Shown: positions 45,067 through 53,188, counted from the first letter of the stretch. The stretch: DNA of 64,000 nt from CALUVN01 sp944323595 (GCA_963931255.1 OZ006972.1:558001-622000); one strand, 5' to 3'. Notes: a model not told the origin generated them from the letters alone. Numbers and translations: made by a program.

Positions 45067-47079
45067 ATGAATGAATATGTAACTATTAAAGAAATTGCAC
45101 AGGCTAAGGGGTTAAAGAGCACTCGTTCAATCCGAATGGAAATCAACAAACCTGAAAGCAAATATATTTCAAGGGAAGTCAAAGTTAACGGCGGTATCTC
45201 ATACGAAATATTGTTTTCAAGTTTAGAACCTGAATTACAACAAAAACTTCGGGAATGCGAAACAAAATCAACGGCAATTGTTCCGTTGAATTACAAACCG
45301 CCTATTATTACAGATAAAGCAAGACAGACGGCAAATCACAGAATGAACATTGTTAAAGCCGCACTTGAACACAGAAATAAATATCCGAGTATAAAAGAGG
45401 CTGATGCTGAATTTTTAGACCTGTATAATTCTGGATTGTATTTACCAAAAGCATACGAATTTCTGGGCCGTATTTCAATCGGAACATTAAGAAGATACAT
45501 ACAAGCCTACAAGAAAACCGGCAACGCTGAATCTCTAATCCCCCAATACAAAATAACAAAGCAGGGTGAGTATAACAGCATTTTAGATTACAATATGAAA
45601 AAAGTTCTGCTTGCTCTTTTACTTCATCAGAATAAATTCGGGTACAATACGGCAATCAGGCTTGCAAAACAAGTATTGATTAAAAAAGGATATGATGAAG
45701 ATGCTCTGCCGAGTAATATAACTTTTAAACGGTTTGCGGAACATTTCAGAAAAAACAATTATGCAGAGTGGGTGTTAAGACGTGAGGGTATGAAAGCGTA
45801 TCATGACAAAGTTGAACCATATATTGAAAGGGATATAAGTAAAATTGAAGTTGGAGATGTGCTAATCGCAGATGGACATGTTCTTAACTTCCAGGTAATA
45901 AATCCGTTTACAGGAAAACCGACCAGAGCAACTTTGGTCGGTTTTTTAGACTGGAAATCAACAGCATTAGTCGGCTATGAAATTATGATGAGTGAAAATA
46001 CACAATGTATTGCAAGTGCTTTAAGGAATGCTATTTTAAATCTTGGAATAATCCCGAAAGTAGTGTATCAGGATAACGGCAAAGCCTTTAAATCTAAATT
46101 CTTCCAAAATGCAGATTTTGATGAGGGGATATTTAACGGAGTGTATGCCAATTTAGGTATTCACTCCGTTTTTGCTAAACCATACAATGCACGTGCAAAA
46201 GTTATAGAAAGATTTTTCTTAGATTTTCAGGAAGAATTTGAAAAACTTATGCCAAGTTATATCGGCACTTCAATTGAAAACCGTCCTGCGTGGATGAATA
46301 GAAATGAAAAACTGCATTTACAACTTCATAATCAACAAACAAAAGGAAATATTCCGACAGTACAAGAGACTATTAAATATATTAATGCCTGGCTTGAATA
46401 CAGGAATCAAAAAGCCTGTCCTAATGATCGTTCAAAGAGCATTCAAGAGGTATTAAATTCTGTTCGGAAACAAGATATTAATAAATCTGCACTCGATTAT
46501 TTAATGATGCAAACAGAATCACGAACTATAAATAAACACGGAATAACATTTCTCGGAATGCATTACAGGAGTGATGTTATTCTTGGACTTCGGGATAAGG
46601 TCTATGTACGATACAGTTTATTTGACCTTTCAAAGGTTCAAGTTTATTCAATGAAAGGCGAATTTTTATGCGTGGCACATAGGGTTCAGAAAGTTCACCC
46701 GATGGCAAATGTTCTCGGTACTGTAAAAGATATGGAAGAATACAAGCAGCAGTACCAAAGGCAGCAGAAAATTAAAAGCCGGCTTGTTAAACAAATTAAA
46801 AAGACATTCACTAAAGATGAACTTCAGGTTTTAGAAATTGAACCGGAACCGGTTTTAGAAATAGAAGAACAACCAAAGCCGAAACGTGAACGGAAGTTAA
46901 CCCCTCGTGAACGACAGATGAATGTGCCGATGTTTAATTCAAATTATGAAAAATACGAGTGGCTGATGGAAAACGGCTGTACAAATCCTGAACAAAGGAA
47001 ATGGCTCGCCGATTACATAAGAAGTGATGAATATATAAATATATATGGAGACGAAAACGATGAAGAAAACATTTATTAA
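45067..47079 (+). CDS. MuA-like DDE transposase, first module
   Basis: A 670-residue transposase. The N-terminus (YVTIKEIAQAKGLKSTRSIR) is the Mu-type winged DNA-binding domain. The DDE core has Asp269 in LIADGH, Asp336 in VYQDNG and Glu381 in KVIERFF; the two Asp positions coincide with those of Mu transposase. A Mu C-terminal beta-barrel domain follows (ITFLGMHYRSDVILGLRD) and a basic tail. GTG 45058 is possible, but ATG 45067 is better placed behind AAGG. It would cut and join the phage ends, with the repeats just upstream as substrates. It overlaps the ATPase gene by 20 bases. Confidence 0.93.
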   Translation: MNEYVTIKEIAQAKGLKSTRSIRMEINKPESKYISREVKVNGGISYEILFSSLEPELQQKLRECETKSTAIVPLNYKPPIITDKARQTANHRMNIVKAALEHRNKYPSIKEADAEFLDLYNSGLYLPKAYEFLGRISIGTLRRYIQAYKKTGNAESLIPQYKITKQGEYNSILDYNMKKVLLALLLHQNKFGYNTAIRLAKQVLIKKGYDEDALPSNITFKRFAEHFRKNNYAEWVLRREGMKAYHDKVEPYIERDISKIEVGDVLIADGHVLNFQVINPFTGKPTRATLVGFLDWKSTALVGYEIMMSENTQCIASALRNAILNLGIIPKVVYQDNGKAFKSKFFQNADFDEGIFNGVYANLGIHSVFAKPYNARAKVIERFFLDFQEEFEKLMPSYIGTSIENRPAWMNRNEKLHLQLHNQQTKGNIPTVQETIKYINAWLEYRNQKACPNDRSKSIQEVLNSVRKQDINKSALDYLMMQTESRTINKHGITFLGMHYRSDVILGLRDKVYVRYSLFDLSKVQVYSMKGEFLCVAHRVQKVHPMANVLGTVKDMEEYKQQYQRQQKIKSRLVKQIKKTFTKDELQVLEIEPEPVLEIEEQPKPKRERKLTPRERQMNVPMFNSNYEKYEWLMENGCTNPEQRKWLADYIRSDEYINIYGDENDEENIY

Positions 47080-47791
47080 AACAAAAAACGTCAAGCGGTT
47101 TGTGGCTTTAATGGACGAGTTGCAGAAACTTCCGCCTAATATTCCAAAACTTGCATTAGTTTACGGCGACCATGGGCTTGGAAAAACAAATACAATTATC
47201 TGGTGGGCAACACGGAATGATGCGGTTTACGTTAGAGCAAATAATGAAATGACACAGGGGGCTTTACTGAGGGAAATTCTTGAAGAACTTGGAGAAAGAC
47301 CTTTTTATATTTCTCAGGAAAATTTTAATTTAATAGTAAAAATACTTAAACAACAATCGAGAATAATTATTGTTGATGAAGTTGATTACCTTGTAGGTAG
47401 TAAAAATGTCATAGAAATCTTGAGGGATATTCAAGATTTAACAGGCTGTCCTGTTGTACTGTCAGGGATGGGAGCTATGGATAAAAAGATTGCAAGATTT
47501 AAGCACTTTGAGGACAGGCTCTTTAAAAAGTTGAAGTTTGAACAATTTAACAGCTCAGATATTAAAGAAATTATTGAGGAACTTACAGAACTCAATTTTA
47601 CTGAGGATGCAATAGAATATTTGGCAACAAGGACAAACCAATTCAGGCAACTGGTTATGCTGATTAATAAAATAGAAAAACTGTCTGAAACTAACAAAAT
47701 ACAAGAGATTGACGAATACACTTTGAAAGGATTATTAAATGAAAGACAAACTGCTTTCCCTGTGCAAGCGATTAAGAAACGCTACGCATGA
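47060..47791 (+). CDS. MuB-like AAA+ ATPase, first module
   Basis: A 244-residue transposition helper ATPase. Walker A GDHGLGKT lies at residues 36-43 and Walker B IIIVDEVDYLV near residue 105, followed by GCPVVLSGMGAMD with a sensor-like serine. Proteins of this class bind target DNA and activate the transposase. ATG 47060 is used because GGAG at 47047 precedes it; the frame extends to 47045, where the ATG is part of that site. Unlike the second MuB it has no N-terminal helix-turn-helix domain. Confidence 0.9.
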   Translation: MKKTFIKTKNVKRFVALMDELQKLPPNIPKLALVYGDHGLGKTNTIIWWATRNDAVYVRANNEMTQGALLREILEELGERPFYISQENFNLIVKILKQQSRIIIVDEVDYLVGSKNVIEILRDIQDLTGCPVVLSGMGAMDKKIARFKHFEDRLFKKLKFEQFNSSDIKEIIEELTELNFTEDAIEYLATRTNQFRQLVMLINKIEKLSETNKIQEIDEYTLKGLLNERQTAFPVQAIKKRYA

Positions 47792-48437
47792 TGAACTTCT
47801 TAGTTTTATGGAAATTGAAGAAAATGTCTTAGATAGAATGCTTTTATTCTTGATTGAAGAAGGCAAAATTGAAAAAAGTGGGGATACATACCATTTTCTT
47901 AAATCTTCAATTCCTGAAAGAAGTAGAATTAAAAGACAAAACAAAAATTTATTTTTAATGTTTCAATATCATTCTCCAGAAACAATTGAGCTTATTATTA
48001 AATCATTTTGTCTTGGTTTGCAAACGCAAAAGACTGCTTATCTAACAAATTTGGATAATAGTTGCATTGCCAATTTTTATACTGAATTCCGAAAGTTAAT
48101 TTATGAAAATCAACACAAAATATTGCTTAATTACTTTTTTGAAAAACCGCAAATTGGCAGATATAGAATATTCTTTGATAAATACGCATATTTTTACGTC
48201 TATAATAATCAGGTTTTTATAAGTGACAAATACCTGAATTTTATAGACGGTAAAGACTTTTCCAAAAGCGAAATTCAAGAATTTAAAAAAACTTACAGTT
48301 ATTTAACCAGACTGATGGCTCATAATACAAATAAAGCCGGCTTACATCAAAAACTCGCTGATGGAATTTGGAGGAGGAATAAAGAGTTTAATGAACTTTA
48401 TGCGGATTTGAAAGTTAATTTGTTTAATATTTCTTAA
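47739..48437 (+). CDS. Uncharacterised third protein of the first transposition module
   Basis: A 232-residue protein whose start overlaps the MuB-like gene by 53 bases; AAAGGATT precedes the ATG. The first ~50 residues look like a winged helix (ATHDELLSFMEIEENVLDRM, FLIEEGKIEKSGDTYHFL). The middle (IELIIKSFCLGLQTQKTAYL) resembles a second helix-turn-helix like those in IS1595-type transposases, but no DDE triad follows. No zinc motif, so it does not look like TniQ. Tight coupling suggests a role in transposition, target choice or its control. Confidence 0.7.
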   Translation: MKDKLLSLCKRLRNATHDELLSFMEIEENVLDRMLLFLIEEGKIEKSGDTYHFLKSSIPERSRIKRQNKNLFLMFQYHSPETIELIIKSFCLGLQTQKTAYLTNLDNSCIANFYTEFRKLIYENQHKILLNYFFEKPQIGRYRIFFDKYAYFYVYNNQVFISDKYLNFIDGKDFSKSEIQEFKKTYSYLTRLMAHNTNKAGLHQKLADGIWRRNKEFNELYADLKVNLFNIS

Positions 48438-48783
48438 TAAACTTTTCCCCGATTTTTTAAATAGTCCTTATCCTTTTTGTTGTCTGCTTTAAAAGTAAAT
48501 ATTAAAAATTTTCTAATTTTTTCTTTTATTGTTATTACTGTTTATTACTTTTAAAAGTCGGGGAATATTCCCCGCTGTTGAATCTTCGCCTCTTCCATAT
48601 ATAAATAATTTTCATATAATTGAGTTATAGGTTAAAGATTTCCCGGTAGAGCCAGTCATATTGCCTTATTAGGCATTATTCTGCTGTGCAAAAATACTGG
48701 ACAGTCGGCTTATAGAAAAATTTTCAAAATCTTATACAGCTTGATTATAGACAACTAACTATATCAAGAGAGGATTGAAAAAT
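48438..48783. other. Regulatory gap between the two transposition modules
   Basis: This 346-base stretch is very AT-rich and contains no gene. It holds a 16 bp perfect palindrome (48559-48574), two related TTTTAAAAGTAA-type inverted sites about 60 bases apart (48489-48500 and 48546-48557), a small hairpin GCCTTATTAGGC (48664-48675) and a TATAAT at 48614-48619. It probably drives and regulates the second early operon. Confidence 0.55.
48559..48574. promoter_or_regulatory. Perfect 16 bp palindrome, putative phage operator
   Basis: CGGGGAATATTCCCCG is fully self-complementary and GC-rich at both ends within AT-rich DNA. It lies upstream of the Ner-like gene. A repressor or the Ner-like protein may bind it. 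Confidence 0.55.
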
Positions 48784-48999
48784 ATGTCAAATTGTGTTTA
48801 TTGCAAAAAACAAATTTTAACTAAATTTATTTTTTCCCTTTTGGATCTTAAATCAAAAGAAATTCAGATGGCTTTGAATATTTCCAAAAGTGTAGTAAGC
48901 CGCTATTTGACTGGGGAGAGAGGGTGTCCGGAAATTGACCTTTATATTATTGAAAAGATTTTCGGAATAAAAGTAAAGGATTACACAATTAATGAATGA
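48784..48999 (+). CDS. Ner/Cro-like small regulator
   Basis: A 71-residue protein beginning MSNCVYCKKQ. A helix-turn-helix is visible in the middle (SKEIQMALNISKSVVSRYLT, GERGCPEIDLYIIEKIFGIK). ATG 48784 is preceded by GAGAGGA; the frame opens at a TTG 48775 that lies within that ribosome site. It is placed as Ner is in phage Mu, directly before the transposase, and overlaps it by 8 bases. It probably tunes early transcription. The N-terminal CxxC is unusual for this group. Confidence 0.72.
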   Translation: MSNCVYCKKQILTKFIFSLLDLKSKEIQMALNISKSVVSRYLTGERGCPEIDLYIIEKIFGIKVKDYTINE

Positions 49000-50935
49000 A
49001 ACCAAGCAAGTAAAATCAAATATTCCGGCTTGGATTTCAATTCAAGAAGCGTGTAATCTTTTGAATGTCAAAGAGAAGACACTCAAAAATCGCTGCTACA
49101 AAGGTGATTTTATTTATAAAATTGAAGTAAAAGATAATATAAAACAAATTTTTATTCGTTATTCATCTTTACCTATATCAAAAAAAATTGACAACGAATC
49201 TGATAATAAAAAATATTCTGAAGCCCCTTTATGGTCACGCATTCAGGCAGATAAATACATAGATGTTATCCAAAAAAGTCTTTGTTTGAGAGGCAGAGCC
49301 TTAAAACTGTTCATCGAAAATTGGAATAAAAATAATCCTGATAACCAAACGTCTTATTCTTCCTTAATTAGAATGAGAAATAGATACTTTGCTTGTGGAA
49401 TAAATGGTTTACTATCAAGATATGGAAACAATTCAGGCAGATCAATAATAAAAGATTGCTATTTTGATTACTTCAAAAATTTGTATTTGATGGAGGGTGC
49501 TCCCTCTTTACAAACCTGTTGGGATTTGACACTTGGCTATGCAATGAGAGAACACAAAATTGAAAGTGTTAGTTTCCCTAGTTGTTCAACCTTTAAACGC
49601 AGGTTAAGACGAGAAGTTCCTGAGCAAAGTATTTATTTAGCGAGATATGGGGAATCCGCTTGGAACAGAAAATACGGCAATTACATTGATAGAGACTACT
49701 CTACTGTAATTTGCGGTGAAGCGTGGGTTTCAGATCACGCTCAGATAGACGTTGCCTGTCTTACTCAAGACGGCAACGTTGTATTTCCTTGGGTTACAGC
49801 TTGGAGAGATTATAAATCAGGGAAATGGCTCGGTTGGATATTGCAATCAGGAAATCCAAATTCGGATCATATTTTTCAATCATTTTATTATGCGGTCAAT
49901 GAATTTGGCTTACCTAAAGATGTCATCATAGATAACGGCAAGGACTATCGCTCGAAAGACTTTGCCGGCGGACGTCAATTTAAAGTTGAAACAAATCAAC
50001 GCAAAACAAGGTCTATGCTTGGAGAATTGAATGTCAATGTACATTTCGCTCTTCCATATAATGCACAGACAAAACCAATTGAAAGAGATTTCTTAAAAAT
50101 AAAGGAACTGCTCTCTAAACACTGTGTCGGATATCGTGGCGGCAATGTTGTTGAACGTCCGGAAAAACTTGCAAAAGAAATTAAAGCAGGAAAAATTATT
50201 CCGTTTGAACAGTTTAAGGAAATATTTGACGATTTTGTGATTAATGTCTTAAACAAACGTCCGTCACAAGGTAAAAACCTTGCGGGCTTATCTCCAAATC
50301 AATTATTTAATCAGGAATTTGCAGAAAAAATCAGACCATCAAAAGATGCTCTTAAGTTGTTCTGTATGAGGACATCTAAAACCTTCACGATTGTTAGAAA
50401 CGGCATTAAGGATAATGAACTCGGTATTACTTACTGGGCTGATTGGATGGTTTCAAAAACCAGATTAAAGGTTTATCTCCGCCGGGATGTTCAAAATTAC
50501 AAAGAGGCTTGGGCTTTTAGAGCCGATAATAACGAATTTATCGGCAAGGTTACAGCGGTCAAAGCTGTTGCGGCACTTCACGCAGACGAGATTTCAAAAG
50601 AAGCTTTCAAAGAGGCTATGGTTATTAAAAAACGCAGTTTGAAGATTGCAAAATCATATATTAAACAGAATCGAGAGATTAGTATTGAAGAAAAATGTGC
50701 AAATTATAAAGCAGCATATGCAAGCGTTGAAAAGCAAGCCAAACCAAAAGTTTCGTTAATTGCTAACACCAAAATGGATAAAGTTATTCAAAAAAGTAAA
50801 GAGATGGAATCCTTTGGGAAGTACGATTTATCAATGTTTTTAAATGACAACAAACCGGAAGAAAAACCTCTCTATTTATACGAGACGGATAAAATTCTCG
50901 ACCAAGAATTAAAAGGAGTTGCCAATGGATATTAG
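48992..50935 (+). CDS. MuA-like DDE transposase, second module
   Basis: A 647-residue transposase with an N-terminal helix-turn-helix (WISIQEACNLLNVKEKTLKN), an extended DNA-binding region, and a DDE core with Asp248 in WVSDHAQIDV, Asp314 in VIIDNGKDY and Glu364 in KPIERDFL. A Mu-type C-terminal barrel and a basic tail follow. It shows little similarity to the transposase at 45067 beyond the catalytic motifs. Its companion ATPase gene starts 10 bases before its end. Gene order (regulator, A, B, membrane protein, GemA, Mor) marks it as the phage's classical transposase. Confidence 0.93.
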   Translation: MNETKQVKSNIPAWISIQEACNLLNVKEKTLKNRCYKGDFIYKIEVKDNIKQIFIRYSSLPISKKIDNESDNKKYSEAPLWSRIQADKYIDVIQKSLCLRGRALKLFIENWNKNNPDNQTSYSSLIRMRNRYFACGINGLLSRYGNNSGRSIIKDCYFDYFKNLYLMEGAPSLQTCWDLTLGYAMREHKIESVSFPSCSTFKRRLRREVPEQSIYLARYGESAWNRKYGNYIDRDYSTVICGEAWVSDHAQIDVACLTQDGNVVFPWVTAWRDYKSGKWLGWILQSGNPNSDHIFQSFYYAVNEFGLPKDVIIDNGKDYRSKDFAGGRQFKVETNQRKTRSMLGELNVNVHFALPYNAQTKPIERDFLKIKELLSKHCVGYRGGNVVERPEKLAKEIKAGKIIPFEQFKEIFDDFVINVLNKRPSQGKNLAGLSPNQLFNQEFAEKIRPSKDALKLFCMRTSKTFTIVRNGIKDNELGITYWADWMVSKTRLKVYLRRDVQNYKEAWAFRADNNEFIGKVTAVKAVAALHADEISKEAFKEAMVIKKRSLKIAKSYIKQNREISIEEKCANYKAAYASVEKQAKPKVSLIANTKMDKVIQKSKEMESFGKYDLSMFLNDNKPEEKPLYLYETDKILDQELKGVANGY

Positions 50936-51803
50936 AGCCGAATTAAAGGATTTAATGGAATTAAAAAATTACAGTATAGCATACGTTTCAACCGCTACAG
51001 GGATTGCTAAGTCTACAATCAGTATGTGGATGAATGGCAATTACAACGGTAAAAACGATAAAATTACTGATGCTATAAATAATTTTATCCAACGTGAACA
51101 CGAACGTTCAGGCAACAGCGACCTGCCTTTTGTAGATATTTCAACGGTTAAATACATCACTGAAATCGGCAGACTGTGCCATACACAGGGTAAAATCGGA
51201 GTTTGTGTCGGTAAAGCCGGACTCGGTAAAACCGTTGCCGTAAAAAGATATACCAAAGAATTTATGGACTCAATCCTTATTGAAAGCGATTCAGGCTACA
51301 CTGCAAAATCTCTTCTCAAGGAAATCCACAGACGTTTAGGACTTTCCGGTAAGGGTTCGGTTTATGATTTGATGGATGAAGTCGTCAGAAAATTAAACCA
51401 ATCAGGCAGACTTTTGATTATTGATGAGGCTGAAAATCTTCCATATAGAGCCTTAGAAATTACTCGCCGGATCCACGATAAAACAGGTGTAGGTATTCTT
51501 TTAGTTGGCAGAGGAATTTTACTTGAAAATCTTAAAGGCTACAACAATCAATATGACCAACTTTATTCAAGGGTCAAATTTACAAAAATTATAGACAAAA
51601 TTTTGATTCAAGATGTCATAAAAATTCTTGAGTCTATTGGTCAGAATACAAAACTGGCTGAAACGTATCTTCAGTATTCAGATGGAAATACCAGAAGATT
51701 AGAACACTTAATTTCTCACAGCATAAGCATTGCCAAATTCAACGGTAAGGCTGAGGTCGATGATGCTGTGATTAAACAAACTTCCAAATTATTAATGGCA
51801 TAG
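50925..51803 (+). CDS. MuB-like AAA+ ATPase with N-terminal HTH, second module
   Basis: A 292-residue target-selection ATPase. As in MuB, an N-terminal helix-turn-helix comes first (IAYVSTATGIAKSTISMWMN), then Walker A GKAGLGKT at residues 97-104 and Walker B LLIIDEAENLPY, followed by GVGILLVGRG and a C-terminal helical domain. I chose ATG 50925 behind AAGGAG (50913-50918) over the TTG at 50919. It binds DNA cooperatively in this family and delivers target DNA to the transposase. Confidence 0.92.
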   Translation: MDIRAELKDLMELKNYSIAYVSTATGIAKSTISMWMNGNYNGKNDKITDAINNFIQREHERSGNSDLPFVDISTVKYITEIGRLCHTQGKIGVCVGKAGLGKTVAVKRYTKEFMDSILIESDSGYTAKSLLKEIHRRLGLSGKGSVYDLMDEVVRKLNQSGRLLIIDEAENLPYRALEITRRIHDKTGVGILLVGRGILLENLKGYNNQYDQLYSRVKFTKIIDKILIQDVIKILESIGQNTKLAETYLQYSDGNTRRLEHLISHSISIAKFNGKAEVDDAVIKQTSKLLMA

Positions 51804-51815
51804 GGAGGAACGGTA

Positions 51816-51980
51816 ATGAAAAACAATAATGGTAAGTTATTCCGACCCGACACATTGTTACACATTTTTATTATCGCCTTAGCCATTTTTATTTTGGGAG
51901 TACAAATCGGAATCAAGCACGGACGAGAGTTACAGCTTGAGGATATGAGGATAAAGTATGGCTACGACTTTTCAGATTAG
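51816..51980 (+). CDS. Small single-pass membrane protein (54 aa)
   Basis: ATG 51816 follows GGGAGGAA. The product begins MKNNNGKLFRPDTLL and has one hydrophobic helix (HIFIIALAIFILGVQIGI), then a charged tail ending YGYDFSD. It overlaps the start of the GemA-like gene by 23 bases in another frame. Not recognised. Position among phage early genes suggests a host-takeover or lysis-timing role, but this is speculation. Confidence 0.62.
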   Translation: MKNNNGKLFRPDTLLHIFIIALAIFILGVQIGIKHGRELQLEDMRIKYGYDFSD

Positions 51981-52410
51981 AAAAATTCACGCATTAAAAA
52001 ATGTTATAGGTATGGATGACGACTTATATCGTGAAATGCTTATGTCTTTTGACGTTACATCATCAAAGGATTTGACATACACTGAAGCTGCAATTTTTGT
52101 AGATATCCTTGAAGATAAAGCCGTTGCTATAAACAAATGGATTAAACAGCCGAAAAAATATGCGGATTTAAATCGCACAGAAAATATGGCATCTGATGCA
52201 CAACTCAGAATGATTGAGGGGTTGTGGAGAGATGTCTGCTATTTCAATGATGATAAGTTTGCGAAAAAATCCCTGAGAAAGTTTTTAAAATCAAAGTTTA
52301 AGGTCGATGACATTATGTTTTTGACCAGAGCCAAAGCCTGTAAAGTTATTCAGGCAATAACGGCAATAAAAAAGAAATTAAAAGAAAAAAGTGCGGCCAC
52401 ACTTGAGTAG
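51958..52410 (+). CDS. GemA/gp16-like phage regulatory protein (DUF1018)
   Basis: A 150-residue protein starting ATTFQIRKIHALKNVIGMDD, which matches the start of the Mu gp16/GemA family: a short basic helix, then DLYREMLMSFDVTSSKDLTY and a helical region. A second half (QLRMIEGLWRDVCYFND, FKVDDIMFLTRAKACKVI) is also typical. In Mu, GemA modulates host gene expression. The gene follows the transposition pair, as in other Mu-like phages. Confidence 0.82.
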   Translation: MATTFQIRKIHALKNVIGMDDDLYREMLMSFDVTSSKDLTYTEAAIFVDILEDKAVAINKWIKQPKKYADLNRTENMASDAQLRMIEGLWRDVCYFNDDKFAKKSLRKFLKSKFKVDDIMFLTRAKACKVIQAITAIKKKLKEKSAATLE

Positions 52411-52436
52411 TAGAAGAGAAAGTAAAGGAGAAAAAA

Positions 52437-52760
52437 ATGATGCTAACAGCAGAAAAAACAACCGATTCAATGGGTTCAATGATGAAAAATCAATTCTTTG
52501 GAGATGTTTCTCATAGTTCTGATGATCCTAAAGAATGTGCAATGATGGGGTTAATCAGGAATCAAAAAATTGACCTTGAAGAGCGTTTGAACGATGCAAA
52601 ATTGAAGTTTGCCGATGCAAATCTGGTTAAAGATAACTGGAGTTGTGCCAAAGAACGTGAAATTGATTGCAAGGTTCTTGAAGGACAAATCTTCATCTTA
52701 TCTAAGATTGAACGAGACTTAGAAGATATGCTTACCCCTGCAAAAATGCCTCCCGACTAA
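52437..52760 (+). CDS. Hypothetical early phage protein (107 aa)
   Basis: ATG 52437, or the adjacent ATG 52440, is preceded by AAAGGAG. Residues ~40-105 are helical and coiled-coil-like (QKIDLEERLNDAKLKFADAN, LEGQIFILSKIERDLEDML). The N-terminus is Met-rich and polar. Not recognised. A type II hammerhead ribozyme begins 11 bases after the stop codon, so the mRNA would be cut just behind this gene. Confidence 0.62.
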   Translation: MMLTAEKTTDSMGSMMKNQFFGDVSHSSDDPKECAMMGLIRNQKIDLEERLNDAKLKFADANLVKDNWSCAKEREIDCKVLEGQIFILSKIERDLEDMLTPAKMPPD

Positions 52761-52771
52761 GGTTTACACGA

Positions 52772-52828
52772 GGTCGAAACGGTCGGCTGTGCTGACCGTC
52801 TTAGAGTAAGGCTCTAACTGATGAGACC
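52772..52828 (+). ncRNA. Type II hammerhead ribozyme 1
   Basis: All core elements are present in type II order. GGTC (52772-52775, stem II 3' strand) and GAAA (52776-52779) come first. Stem III is CGGTC/GACCG (52780-52784 with 52794-52798, extendable by G-U and G-C). UC follows at 52799-52800, with cleavage expected after C52800. Stem I is TTAGAG/CTCTAA (52801-52806 with 52812-52817) around a 5-base loop. CTGATGA (52818-52824) and GACC (52825-52828) close stem II. It lies between two phage genes, 22 bases before the next ATG. Confidence 0.92.
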
Positions 52829-52850
52829 AATAAAAGTAAAGGAGACAAAA

Positions 52851-53120
52851 ATGGGCAACACAGCACTACTAGTTTTAGAACGAAAAATTACAGAGTATCA
52901 GGTGGACATTGAGAATTTAAAAATCAAAATTGCAGATTGTGCCATTAAAGCACATAGCACCCCTCCTCAAGAAGTCAATGTTATTTTTGACAACTTACAT
53001 CAAATGGCAAAGCTAATTGATGAAGTCAAGCCAAAAGAAGTTATGCTTAGTGAATTATTTAAAACTAAATTAAAAATCGAAGATGAGCTTGAGCAAGAGT
53101 TAGAAATGGCAAAAGGCTAA
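52851..53120 (+). CDS. Hypothetical early phage coiled-coil protein (89 aa)
   Basis: I start at ATG 52851 (MGNTALLVLERK), preceded by AAAGGAG at 52838-52844. A longer frame begins inside the ribozyme core at 52821 and is not credible. The product is helical (ITEYQVDIENLKIKIADCA, KLKIEDELEQELEMAKG) and resembles in style the 107-residue protein upstream. Hammerhead ribozymes lie on both sides of the gene, so self-cleavage would release it as its own short mRNA. Confidence 0.65.
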   Translation: MGNTALLVLERKITEYQVDIENLKIKIADCAIKAHSTPPQEVNVIFDNLHQMAKLIDEVKPKEVMLSELFKTKLKIEDELEQELEMAKG

Positions 53121-53123
53121 AAA

Positions 53124-53188
53124 GGTCGAAACGGTCGGCTAACAGTGCAAGCTGACCGTCTTAACGTAATGCGTTAACTGATGAGACC
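53124..53188 (+). ncRNA. Type II hammerhead ribozyme 2
   Basis: Same architecture as the first copy. GGTC (53124-53127), GAAA (53128-53131), stem III CGGTCGG with CTGACCG (53132-53138, 53152-53158), UC at 53159-53160 as the cleavage dinucleotide, stem I TTAACG/CGTTAA (53161-53166, 53172-53177) with a 5-base loop, CTGATGA (53178-53184) and GACC (53185-53188). Stem I differs from copy 1 at paired positions with pairing kept, and the stem III loop is longer. It starts 3 bases after a stop codon and ends 21 bases before the Mor-like ATG. Confidence 0.92.

Noticed and set aside
45067..48437. First MuA/MuB module as a separate Tn7-like transposon
   Set aside because: No right end, no TniQ or TnsA-like gene and no cargo could be identified before the second module; kept only as an alternative.
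52821..53120. Longer start at ATG 52821 for the 89-aa gene
   Set aside because: This ATG is part of the ribozyme core CTGATGA; the ATG at 52851 has a proper ribosome site.
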